Below, in pieces: positions 22,575-30,295 of a DNA stretch of 41,602 nt (position 1 is its first letter; every line of letters begins with the position of its first letter). Source of the DNA: a virus; the IMG/VR virus record IMGVR_UViG_3300035158_000318, positions 1-41,602 of that record, one strand, 5' to 3'. The position numbers and the translations under genes are program-made. The notes beneath the pieces are model-generated. The model was not told where the DNA came from. It made no database searches and saw nothing but the letters and a program-made list of their open reading frames with translations.

Positions 22575-22912
22575 TTTCCCAAACCACCACCCATAAATTC
22601 AATAATTGCATCCCTCATTTTTGCTTCAAACATAAGTTGTTCAAATACTGCTGTTCTGTGTTGATCTGTAAACTCCAATGGTTTTGTCTTTCCAGGATTA
22701 TCAGGATCAGCAACAACAATTTCTTTCCAACCAACAATATGTCTTTCTGTCATGTAAGTGCCCAATGATTCATCATCTTTGCAACCTGCTTTTCTTGCTT
22801 CTTTAATCATAGCAGATCTTTGTTTCATGGTTGGCCTTTCAAGAAGGATTATAGCACCATCTTTCCAAGGCAGTTCTTTCTTCCTTTCAATCGGGACAAA
22901 CTTTAAAGCCAT
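22559..22912 (-). CDS. Tail assembly chaperone, G protein
   Basis: A 117-residue protein (MALKFVPIERKKELPWKDGA; MIKEARKAGCKDDESLGTYM; ending EFMGGGLGNLKSG). It stands between the tail tube genes and the tape measure and ends 40 nt after a slippery heptamer, the lambda gpG arrangement. Most ribosomes would finish here; a minority would slip into the GT extension. SD GAAAGGATGGAG. The functional call rests on position, the slip site and the continuing -1 frame. Confidence 0.75.
   Translation of the reverse strand: MALKFVPIERKKELPWKDGAIILLERPTMKQRSAMIKEARKAGCKDDESLGTYMTERHIVGWKEIVVADPDNPGKTKPLEFTDQHRTAVFEQLMFEAKMRDAIIEFMGGGLGNLKSG
22574..22580 (-). promoter_or_regulatory. -1 programmed frameshift site GGGAAAC
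   Basis: On the minus strand, G GGA AAC lies in the gene G frame (TTG GGA AAC TTG), a perfect X-XXY-YYZ heptamer; lambda uses GGGAAAG at the same place. After slipping, the ribosome reads CTT GAA ATC TGG and continues for 147 codons. Confidence 0.85.
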
Positions 22913-22951
22913 TTCTCCATCCTTTCTGGAAGGTCCCTTGACCTTCCTTTG

Positions 22952-24319
22952 CTATTCCCTCCGCATTTCATTTGTGGAATTAGCATTTGTTGTGATTAGA
23001 TAAATAGGCCCATTCTGGACAGTAGCAAATCCATGCCTTTCATATAAGCTGAATGGATCAAATCCAGTATCTTTTGGGCCAGAAGCAAGTCTTATTGTGT
23101 TTTGTGGCACATCATCATCAGTTACTTCAGAATCTGCTACAACAAGATTTGGCATATAAAGCCTGAATTCATTATTAGCAGATCCAAGTGCTGCCCATAT
23201 CTTAACAGCACATTGTTTTAAGCTATCTCTATAACCAAGATATGTGTCAACACTATGCCTTGCCAATGTTAGATTGCAATCTACAGAATAAAAGCCTTCC
23301 ATTACTGGTTCTGTCAAACGGTTTGAAGATTCTGTATCTTGTATAATTTGCATTGGCATATCTACAGTTACATCAAAATCAGAAATAGCAAGATCCACCC
23401 AGGAACCACCTTCAGGCTTTAAAGACACAGTTAAATGTCTTACAAGTGCCCTTCTTGCAGATCCTGCAACATTAGCAGCAAATGTCCATGAACTACTGCT
23501 ATAATCTCCCCTTTCTTCTTTATATCCCACCACTCCATAACTATATTTTATTGATTCTCCTGCAGATCCAGAGAAGTTCATTCTTTTACACATGGAATCT
23601 CTGAATCTATGATCGTTGGGGCCACGTTTAATTCCTATTGTTGCCATCCTATTTTTTCTATCTGCTGAATTCCAATCTCCTGCAGTTCTTTCATTTGGAT
23701 TTGAAGCCCTGTATTCTGCATTTTCCCTTTCATGTTTATCAAGTTCAAACAAATGAGCATAATAGATACTGCTTGTGGCACTAAAGGAAATTGAAGCATC
23801 ACCTGAACCACTTACCCTTGTTAATGTTCCTGAAGATTCAGGTGGATTGCTTCCGCTTGTTCTCTTTGTCAATATAGTTCCTGCCCCACCTGATAGATTC
23901 AATGCTGTTATAGTAAATTCACTTCCATTATTACTATAAACATCATTGACAGATGGATATGTAGTTATTCCAGAAACTGTGAACCAACAAGCGGTTTGTG
24001 GACTATTGCCAGGATCTTCAAAGCCAAATCCCCAATAATGTAATCTATCCATTCCTTCATAACGGACATATCCACCAATATCACCTTCCGTCATTAATAG
24101 AACAAGATTTGGAACATCTTTGTAAGCCTGCCCGTCAATAGCATCATCTTCATTAATTTCAATGCTACCAACTACAGAAAATTCAGTATAAGGAAATGCA
24201 TGGCCTGCACCTAAAGTCTGTGCTGATGCAGATCCCCCCCATACTTCTGTTGCACCTTGAAGTTTACCTGGCTGAAGCCTGAAAGCCATTATAGCTTCAA
24301 CTTTTTTTGTTTCTGCCAT
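22952..24319 (-). CDS. Tail-tube-like protein with inserted module
   Basis: A 455-residue protein. The N-terminus (FRLQPGKLQGATEVWGGSAS) leads to an inserted ~70-residue module (WFTVSGITTYPSVNDVYSNN). The C-terminal part, LARHSVDTYLGYRDSLKQCA to MPNLVVADSEVTDDDV, parallels the neighbouring tail tube protein (RHDADTFPTWRDAL to IPNFVLSEVSITEDDV). It is therefore probably a second tube or tube-decorating protein. Its SD ACGGGGG lies inside a TATAAG/CTTATA stem, which might limit translation. Confidence 0.65.
   Translation of the reverse strand: MAETKKVEAIMAFRLQPGKLQGATEVWGGSASAQTLGAGHAFPYTEFSVVGSIEINEDDAIDGQAYKDVPNLVLLMTEGDIGGYVRYEGMDRLHYWGFGFEDPGNSPQTACWFTVSGITTYPSVNDVYSNNGSEFTITALNLSGGAGTILTKRTSGSNPPESSGTLTRVSGSGDASISFSATSSIYYAHLFELDKHERENAEYRASNPNERTAGDWNSADRKNRMATIGIKRGPNDHRFRDSMCKRMNFSGSAGESIKYSYGVVGYKEERGDYSSSSWTFAANVAGSARRALVRHLTVSLKPEGGSWVDLAISDFDVTVDMPMQIIQDTESSNRLTEPVMEGFYSVDCNLTLARHSVDTYLGYRDSLKQCAVKIWAALGSANNEFRLYMPNLVVADSEVTDDDVPQNTIRLASGPKDTGFDPFSLYERHGFATVQNGPIYLITTNANSTNEMRRE
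23781..23985 (-). repeat. Shared module, copy in tail-tube-like protein
   Basis: Encodes FTVSGITTYPSVNDVYSNNG, SEFTITALNLSGGAGTIL and GTLTRVSGSGDASISFSA, matching the module of the tip protein at 18505-18715. It is absent from the paralogous tail tube protein next door, so it looks inserted. Confidence 0.75.
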
Positions 24320-24350
24320 TATAAGCCCCCGTTCTTATGAACTTATATTA

Positions 24351-25334
24351 TTATGTGTATGTTAGAATTGCCTTTACAGCAGAATTGAAAGCCATATTGC
24401 CATTTTCATAACTTGCCCCAATTCCGTTTCTTCCAACTTGGGCAACAAATTCAATTCCTGCTACATCATCTTCAGTTATTGATACTTCAGATAATACAAA
24501 ATTAGGAATTTGAATCTGCAGAATATCAGTTGCTGATCTATAAATCATAATATCAGCCTGAAGCTTTGTTAAAGCATCACGCCATGTTGGGAATGTATCA
24601 GCATCATGCCTTGCAATTTTGCCCCTGAACATGACTTCAGGCCTTCCTGCTTGTGCTGATAATGGCTGTAATGTTCCCTGAGCATTTGCAAAATGATTAT
24701 CAAATTGGTTGTTAATCTCCACTTCAAAACTTTCAAGCAACATATTATCACCTGCAGCCAAGGCATCTGCATGATCCCCAATCCTTATATATCCATTTGT
24801 TTCTCCTGCATTGTAATGAAGTAATCTTTTATCAACATCTGGATTTGTAGAAATTGATGGGAAATTTCCAACAGCTTCCCTAACCTCAGCTTTCCAACCA
24901 ACAACTTCAGATGAATATGTAACTTTCTCACCTGCATTTGAAGCAATAACAAGATTTTTTAAGTAGCAGCCTGCATATTTATAACATTTCTGAGAATCAA
25001 GCCCTGCAATACTCAAAGAAATTTGATTTTTATCTACTGGCAATGTATATGTTATTGTTCCAGGTGCAGATCTTGCACCAAAAGCAGCGTGTAGAATAGG
25101 ATCTATAGTTCCACAATCTATTTCACCAACTAAGGACCCTTCAATCATTCTGCTACCTTGATTTGGTAGATCCCTAACAGCAATTCCAACAATACCTTCA
25201 TCTTGAATCATATCAAATCCTTGATCTACTGTGAAGGAAGTGAATGGTTGAAGAACTGTAGGTGCTAAATAAGTTCCTGGTGTTGTTTCATATCTTGCCG
25301 CTACTTTCCTTAGAACTTTAATTGTGCTTGCCAT
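24351..25334 (-). CDS. Major tail tube protein
   Basis: A 327-residue protein with the layout of siphovirus/myovirus Gp44-like tube proteins: KVAARYETTPGTYLAPTVLQ at the start, a middle with GTIDPILHAAFG and GEKVTYSSEVVGWKAEV, and strands to the end (MIYRSATDILQIQIPNFVLS). It would polymerise to form the tail tube. Paralogous to the next gene downstream. SD GGAGG at 7 nt is not overlapping; the start of the ATG is well placed. Confidence 0.7.
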   Translation of the reverse strand: MASTIKVLRKVAARYETTPGTYLAPTVLQPFTSFTVDQGFDMIQDEGIVGIAVRDLPNQGSRMIEGSLVGEIDCGTIDPILHAAFGARSAPGTITYTLPVDKNQISLSIAGLDSQKCYKYAGCYLKNLVIASNAGEKVTYSSEVVGWKAEVREAVGNFPSISTNPDVDKRLLHYNAGETNGYIRIGDHADALAAGDNMLLESFEVEINNQFDNHFANAQGTLQPLSAQAGRPEVMFRGKIARHDADTFPTWRDALTKLQADIMIYRSATDILQIQIPNFVLSEVSITEDDVAGIEFVAQVGRNGIGASYENGNMAFNSAVKAILTYT

Positions 25335-25336
25335 TT

Positions 25337-27181
25337 TTATGCCTCCGTATCTTTTGTTTCCATCTGGAAACCAATCCTTAAAACAGCCATGTTTATCTTT
25401 TCTGAAAATGGCTGATAATAAAATTCAAAATCATGATCTCTTAACACTTGTAAGAATTTATCGCTAACTTGAACAGGTGGATCATCATGAAAACTGAATA
25501 AAGCAGTTTTAATATCCTGGCAAAAATTAACCAAGTCCTTCATATCGTCACCATCTGTTCTGCTTGGAACAGCAGCATATGTGTATGCATAAAATTCAAA
25601 TCTAATATCTTCTTGAATATCTCTTTGACTTACTGGACCTTCCCCTTTACCTGCATCTACTAATATTTCCACCCAGGGGTAACTTGTTGATGGATTCTTT
25701 AACATTCTATCATGTTCAAGATCTCCCAAATCTCCAACAATGATATTTGCAGCCAATAAAGTATGGAAATAACCATTTCCTGTTGTAATATCTGCAAGCT
25801 TTAATCTTATGGCTTCAAGCAATTCATTAATATAGCTTTGTAAAGTAGATCTACAAACTGTTGTTACCATATCGCTTGGTTGGCCTTCAACTGTATTAGA
25901 ACCAACACCTGTTACTCTTGCCCAATATCTTTGTTTATCTTGCAATCCACTAAATTCATATAATTGTGTTCCTGGGCTTATCAATGATACATTATTTTTT
26001 ACATAAGGACCACCAACAGCAGTTGCAAGATAGACATTACAACCACCACTTGATATTCCACTTGGATCTGTCCATCTTAATGTTATTTTGTCACCTGTTA
26101 GTGTGCCTGTTTGATCTCCATTTGTTAAAGTAAGATCTGTTGCTACTCCTGGGGCAGTAACATCAGGAAGCCCAATATTCATATATTCACTTGCACCAAT
26201 TGAAGGCTGTGTAAGATCTCTTAAATTGCCATGAATATCATATTGGAAATGTGCCTTGTTGGGATCTGAATCAAGATTATATCCTGCTTGATAAAGCACA
26301 CTAGCTGTTTTAATAAATGCAGGAATATTGCCTAATAAATAACAATCTTTCCAGGGGTCCTTATTAACAATATTTCCAGAACCACCATAATCATCTGCTG
26401 TTCCATCTTCTGTGCATACATTATAACATCTTACATCTTCAGTTCCATTATGTTCTCTAACAGCTTTATTTGTTATATATGATTTCGGCTTATCTAAATA
26501 TGTATTATAGATATATACATGTAGATTTGAATTTCCTTGTGCCCTAATATGATTTCTTGCAGGAGAATTAGCAGCAAATAAATCAATAAATTCACAATGA
26601 TATATTTTTAATGTTGAAGAACCAGTTGTTAAATAAGCATGAACACCAATTGAATAATCATTCCCACCAATCTTTAAAAATACACAATTTGCTACAATAA
26701 TATTTGTTTTGTTTTGATATGCTAATCCAAAAGCATGTGCCCCACCTGGGCCTTTTGCTTGTGCTGAAATAAAACAATTTTTAACAATTGAATCATTATT
26801 TGGTGTAATTCCACCATAACCCCATGTGCAATTCCCTTCATGATTAATATTATATCCATCTAAAATCATATGTTCTGCTAACCAATGAACATATAAATTA
26901 ACATTGGATCGTAAAACAGTTCCATGTCTATATGTGGCAACACCACCATTCAAGAATGTGTTTTGATTGATTCCATGAATATAATCTGAAGCTGTGCATG
27001 TTATACCACTCCAATTTACTTGTTCATCATAAATATTAGCAGTTCCACCTGCATGTGTATGAAATGTTTGAATTCCCTGGCCTGTAAGATCTCCACTATA
27101 AGTAGAATTAAGCCAATCTCTATAAGCAAGATGTGTAGAAAAATCTTTACCTGATCCTATATGTTTTAATGTTGCAGCCAT
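25337..27181 (-). CDS. Beta-helix/FN3/tail-terminator-like fusion
   Basis: A 614-residue protein in three parts. Residues 1-330 begin ATLKHIGSGKDFSTHLAYRD and hold a right-handed beta-helix repeat region (NLYVHWLAEHMILDGYNINH, NDSIVKNCFISAQ) capped by IGASEYMN. Residues 345-440 are an FN3-like domain (DKITLRWTDPSG, GLQDKQRYWARVTGVGSNTV). Residues 450-614 (LEAIRLKLADITTGNGYF, PWVEILVDAGKGEG, FEFYAYTYA) resemble a phage tail terminator/completion protein. The C-terminal part would cap the tube and the rest would project outward. The fusion is unusual. Confidence 0.65.
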   Translation of the reverse strand: MAATLKHIGSGKDFSTHLAYRDWLNSTYSGDLTGQGIQTFHTHAGGTANIYDEQVNWSGITCTASDYIHGINQNTFLNGGVATYRHGTVLRSNVNLYVHWLAEHMILDGYNINHEGNCTWGYGGITPNNDSIVKNCFISAQAKGPGGAHAFGLAYQNKTNIIVANCVFLKIGGNDYSIGVHAYLTTGSSTLKIYHCEFIDLFAANSPARNHIRAQGNSNLHVYIYNTYLDKPKSYITNKAVREHNGTEDVRCYNVCTEDGTADDYGGSGNIVNKDPWKDCYLLGNIPAFIKTASVLYQAGYNLDSDPNKAHFQYDIHGNLRDLTQPSIGASEYMNIGLPDVTAPGVATDLTLTNGDQTGTLTGDKITLRWTDPSGISSGGCNVYLATAVGGPYVKNNVSLISPGTQLYEFSGLQDKQRYWARVTGVGSNTVEGQPSDMVTTVCRSTLQSYINELLEAIRLKLADITTGNGYFHTLLAANIIVGDLGDLEHDRMLKNPSTSYPWVEILVDAGKGEGPVSQRDIQEDIRFEFYAYTYAAVPSRTDGDDMKDLVNFCQDIKTALFSFHDDPPVQVSDKFLQVLRDHDFEFYYQPFSEKINMAVLRIGFQMETKDTEA

Positions 27182-27639
27182 TATATTGGTTCGCCATCAA
27201 CTTCTTTTATTTCAACATCATTTTGCCATGATTTTGGTGCAGTTACTACTTGGGCTTTCATATCACCTGATAAATCAATAACTGGATCTACAATATCAAT
27301 TTTTGGATAATCACCATTTTGTTCAAAATTTTCTTTTGTTGTAATATTTCTGTTTCTATTTATTTTAATCATTTCTTCATCTGATATGAAACCACCATCA
27401 GCTTCTTTAAATTTAACTTTTAATTTTCTTCCGTTAACAATCTTATCATATTGTGCTTTTGAAATTCTTACTTTCTTTAAGATAAAGAAGCTTAATTCTT
27501 GCCAACCAAAATCCCAACCATTTGGATATAGTTCTTGTATGTGGCCTTCTGTAGCAGGATCTGCACTTATCCTTGCTATTACTACTTTTGTATCAGTAGA
27601 TTTACTATTTTCATCCCATATCCAATACAGTTCTGGCAT
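27181..27639 (-). CDS. Hypothetical tail protein
   Basis: A 152-residue protein with aromatic N-terminus (MPELYWIWDENSKS), a central basic strand-helix region (ILKKVRISKAQYDKIVNGRK) and an acidic C-terminus. It stands between two beta-helix proteins and overlaps the next start by TAATG. It may be a small connector or fibre chaperone. No homology recognised. Confidence 0.55.
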   Translation of the reverse strand: MPELYWIWDENSKSTDTKVVIARISADPATEGHIQELYPNGWDFGWQELSFFILKKVRISKAQYDKIVNGRKLKVKFKEADGGFISDEEMIKINRNRNITTKENFEQNGDYPKIDIVDPVIDLSGDMKAQVVTAPKSWQNDVEIKEVDGEPI

Positions 27640-27652
27640 TTAATCTCCTTTC

Positions 27653-29107
27653 TTAATATTCCCAATGCTTATATCCTCTACCTGCTGCTACTGCTCTTTG
27701 AAATTGACTTGCCCCAATATCCCATATCCCACCAACAGGCCTTCTTCCTGAATTATGATTCATATCATCTGTGAATTCCGCATTAAGATCTACACCATCA
27801 TTTATATCATCATCATTTTCTTTTAATCTCATATCTCCGTTTGTCCAATTTTCAACCTTATCATGCTTATCAAGATTTCTTTTTGCTACTGTTGGTGATG
27901 TATTATCTTCTGAAATACATTGTGCTGTTGTTTCACCACCACCTAAAACATTAAAATCTGTTCCATTGTCTTGTGCTAAAATATTCTTTAAAGTATGTGT
28001 GCCATGACTTGTTGACTCTCTATGAAATCCTATTGTTGATTTAATTATAGTTACATTTTGTGTTTTCATTGTTACAGCATGACTTGCAAATCCACCATGT
28101 GTTGCTATTGCACAACCATTTTGCCAAGTAGTATGATCTTTAGAAAATCCATTAATAACAGTATTGCGTAAATTAAAAGTAGAATTTGCTAGATTTTGAT
28201 AGGTAGTAACACCACATGTACTTACTGCATCACCTTCAAATAAACATCTATTACATAACAAAGTAGCTTGATTATTTAAACCTGTTACATAAAGCCCTAT
28301 ATTATAATTTGAAGCCCCTCTACAATCAAAAGCTATTTGTGAAAGTTCTACATTTTTAATATCACCAGTAAATTTCACATTATCATAATTTGCATAATTT
28401 ACTCTTGCACCAGTACATGCATCATAATTTTTTCCATCCCATGCTGAACCTGGTTTTGCTGTTAATGTTAATTTATATCCATTTGTATCAATATCTAAAT
28501 TACATGGTGATGTGCAATCTGTTTCTTCATTTTCATGAAATCCATTACAATCATCAGTCAAAGTTATAAGATCATCAGCAAATGCAGTAATATCTTCAAA
28601 ATCTTTTCCTGAACCAATATATTTATCACCCTCAGAAGTAGAACCAGGGGAAAGCATTTTAAGCGGATTTACTCTTGTATCTTGATCTTCATGTTTTAGA
28701 ATATCAACCAAACTACAATTCAATATTATTGGTGTTACAGAACAATTTTTATCATAAATATCTGATAGTTTTGATGCAGATATTCTTCCTTCCTGCATCA
28801 ATAATGTTAAATCAACAAAATAATCTCTTTTTCTTACAGGTCCATCTTGTAAATCATAAAACATATCCCAGGGGCGTTTACCATTTTTATCTACTCCATA
28901 TAATAGCTTCTTAATATTGAAATCATTTATAGGATCAAGATTATCATTAACAATAAGGATGGCGTAATGCTTCAAAGTTAATTTACCATTGAAATAATTT
29001 TCAGGTCTTATATCACAGATTGCACCATCACATAAGGCTGTAAGATGTCTTTTCTTTAATGGATTAGGTTCAGAATTTCCAACTTTAATTCTCAAGGCAG
29101 ATGGCAT
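27653..29107 (-). CDS. Beta-helix tail protein
   Basis: I choose the ATG at 29107 (MPSALRIKVG) because AAGGGGGG precedes it; an upstream ATG at 29167 would add a leader-like KKVYIFLFLLFFMIRG that does not suit a tail protein. The 484-residue product has an N-terminal ~150-residue domain with tail-type features (LKHYAILIVNDNLDPINDF) and then, from KYIGSGKDFEDI, a right-handed beta-helix region (VELSQIAFDCRGASNYNIGL, KTQNVTIIKSTIGFH) ending DIGASQFQR. It shares its entry and cap motifs with the beta-helix protein two genes on. Confidence 0.65.
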   Translation of the reverse strand: MPSALRIKVGNSEPNPLKKRHLTALCDGAICDIRPENYFNGKLTLKHYAILIVNDNLDPINDFNIKKLLYGVDKNGKRPWDMFYDLQDGPVRKRDYFVDLTLLMQEGRISASKLSDIYDKNCSVTPIILNCSLVDILKHEDQDTRVNPLKMLSPGSTSEGDKYIGSGKDFEDITAFADDLITLTDDCNGFHENEETDCTSPCNLDIDTNGYKLTLTAKPGSAWDGKNYDACTGARVNYANYDNVKFTGDIKNVELSQIAFDCRGASNYNIGLYVTGLNNQATLLCNRCLFEGDAVSTCGVTTYQNLANSTFNLRNTVINGFSKDHTTWQNGCAIATHGGFASHAVTMKTQNVTIIKSTIGFHRESTSHGTHTLKNILAQDNGTDFNVLGGGETTAQCISEDNTSPTVAKRNLDKHDKVENWTNGDMRLKENDDDINDGVDLNAEFTDDMNHNSGRRPVGGIWDIGASQFQRAVAAGRGYKHWEY

Positions 29108-29210
29108 TATTGCCCCCCTTATCATAAAAAATAAGAGGAACAAAAAGATATATACTTTTTTCATCATTTAACCCTTCAAACAAATAGCGTTTAAAGATAG
29201 TATTTGACAT
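29085..29210 (-). CDS. Possible 41-residue protein
   Basis: An ATG at 29210 with AGGGGA 8 nt upstream opens MSNTIFKRYLFEGLNDEKSI, then YLFVPLIFYDKGGNNAICLE, and ends 23 nt inside the beta-helix gene. It competes with a leader-like extension of that gene in another frame. Either could be the translated frame. The 100 nt further upstream hold only an A/T-rich CTGTC/GACAG hairpin. Confidence 0.4.
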   Translation of the reverse strand: MSNTIFKRYLFEGLNDEKSIYLFVPLIFYDKGGNNAICLEN

Positions 29211-29309
29211 CTTTTATTCCCCTGGTTAGCTGTCTAAAAAGTCTTTTTTTCAAATGACAGATCAGACAACAAATAATAAGTCAATACTACCCAACCACAT
29301 TAATAATAA

Positions 29310-29645
29310 TTATGTAACCTGGTAGATCTCTTTTAAGCCAAAATTAAGCTCATAATTTGTTGGTGGTGTTCCTGTATATGCTAATGATACCCCTTCATTT
29401 TTTGCAATACCGTTCTTGATTCCTTTTTCTCCAAAGTTTTGACCATCAGCACAATCTGCAGCATTTCTGCCACGCCATACAACAGTAGTACCAATCTTTA
29501 ATTCTGCCATTCCTGCACCATCACCTTTGATTGATACATATGTAATGGCATATTGCTTGTTTGCATCAGCAGCAACAGTTAATGCAGCATTAGAACTTGA
29601 TTTTGGTATCACTTCACCAAATCTATAATCTTCTGTTGGGGGCAT
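29310..29645 (-). CDS. Small beta-rich structural protein
   Basis: A 111-residue protein: AALTVAADANKQYAITYVSI, GMAELKIGTTVVWRGR and GVSLAYTGTPPTNYELNFGL form a likely jelly-roll or immunoglobulin-like sandwich. It has the SD GAAAGGAG and lies between gp10-like and tail genes. It may be a decoration or tail-attached domain protein. Function inferred from position and fold. Confidence 0.55.
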   Translation of the reverse strand: MPPTEDYRFGEVIPKSSSNAALTVAADANKQYAITYVSIKGDGAGMAELKIGTTVVWRGRNAADCADGQNFGEKGIKNGIAKNEGVSLAYTGTPPTNYELNFGLKEIYQVT

Positions 29646-29658
29646 ATTGTTCTCCTTT

Positions 29659-30186
29659 CTATAAACTTACATTTCTTACTGCTTCTGCTCTTTCTCTTAT
29701 AATATCTTTCATTCTAATCTTCTGATCCTTAACAGCAGGAAAGAAAAAAGGCCTTTTCTTTCTTGACTTTATATGGCCCCTTTCTTCATGTAATAATCTA
29801 TATTTTATTGCTGCTTTATCTTTTCCGCTTGGTAAAGGTGCATGTAATGTTCCTTGGTATATTACTTCTGGCTGTTCTTTTAATATCCTTATCTTTGCCC
29901 TTAAAAATCTACTCTTATTTAATAGTTTTCCCGTCTTTGTTTTTATATCCCATCTTTTACCTGACCTGAAGATGTTTACTAATGTATCTGTTCTTGATGT
30001 TAATCTTGAAGGATGTGGTTTTTTACTCCTATTCTTTGATAATATATATTTTCTCCATATCCTTGTTCTTATTTCATCAATATTAAGTGCTAAAGCTTTT
30101 AATATCCTCTTTCTGTAAAGCTTTTGGATCTTCTTGATCTTTCTTTCTATCTTTACAGCGTTTGTTGTTATCTTGGTTTGTGGCAT
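29659..30186 (-). CDS. HK97 gp10-like head-tail/tail completion protein
   Basis: A 175-residue, very basic protein. The N-terminus is a helix (KIERKIKKIQKLYRKRILKA). The later part has a gp10-like ending, AIKYRLLHEERGHIKSRKKR followed by PFFFPAVKD, where family members carry a RPF-x-x-PA motif. Such proteins help join or complete the tail. The start shares a frame overlap of ~100 nt with a small ORF upstream; its SD is weak, so coupling is likely. Confidence 0.65.
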   Translation of the reverse strand: MPQTKITTNAVKIERKIKKIQKLYRKRILKALALNIDEIRTRIWRKYILSKNRSKKPHPSRLTSRTDTLVNIFRSGKRWDIKTKTGKLLNKSRFLRAKIRILKEQPEVIYQGTLHAPLPSGKDKAAIKYRLLHEERGHIKSRKKRPFFFPAVKDQKIRMKDIIRERAEAVRNVSL

Positions 30187-30238
30187 ATTGTTCTTTAAAT
30201 TCTTCCAATGTTAAATACTGTCTTTTTCTTCTAATCAT
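30083..30238 (-). CDS. Possible small ORF overlapping gp10 start
   Basis: From the ATG at 30238 the frame reads MIRRKRQYLTLEEFKEQYAT and then continues 30 codons inside the gp10-like gene as highly charged sequence (CKDRKKDQEDPKALQKED). The first 17 residues look protein-like and fill the gap after the capsid gene. There is no clear SD, only a hairpin upstream. It may serve as a coupling leader. Confidence 0.4.
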   Translation of the reverse strand: MIRRKRQYLTLEEFKEQYATNQDNNKRCKDRKKDQEDPKALQKEDIKSFST

Positions 30239-30246
30239 AATAATTT

Positions 30247-30283
30247 GATGGGGGGAAAAGCCCGAAAGCTTCTCCCCACCATC
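30247..30283 (-). terminator. Hairpin after the capsid gene
   Basis: Minus-strand GATGG-T-GGGGA-G-AAGC pairs with GCTT-T-TCCCC-C-CCATC around a 6-nt loop, just after the capsid stop. No T tract follows, so it probably protects the abundant capsid message or attenuates rather than ends transcription. Confidence 0.5.
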
Positions 30284-30295
30284 CTTTAACAAGAA

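Noticed and set aside
29108-29167. Signal peptide (KKVYIFLFLLFFMIRG) on the beta-helix protein.
   Set aside because: A better ribosome site precedes the ATG at 29107, a different frame is plausible over this stretch, and tail proteins are not exported.
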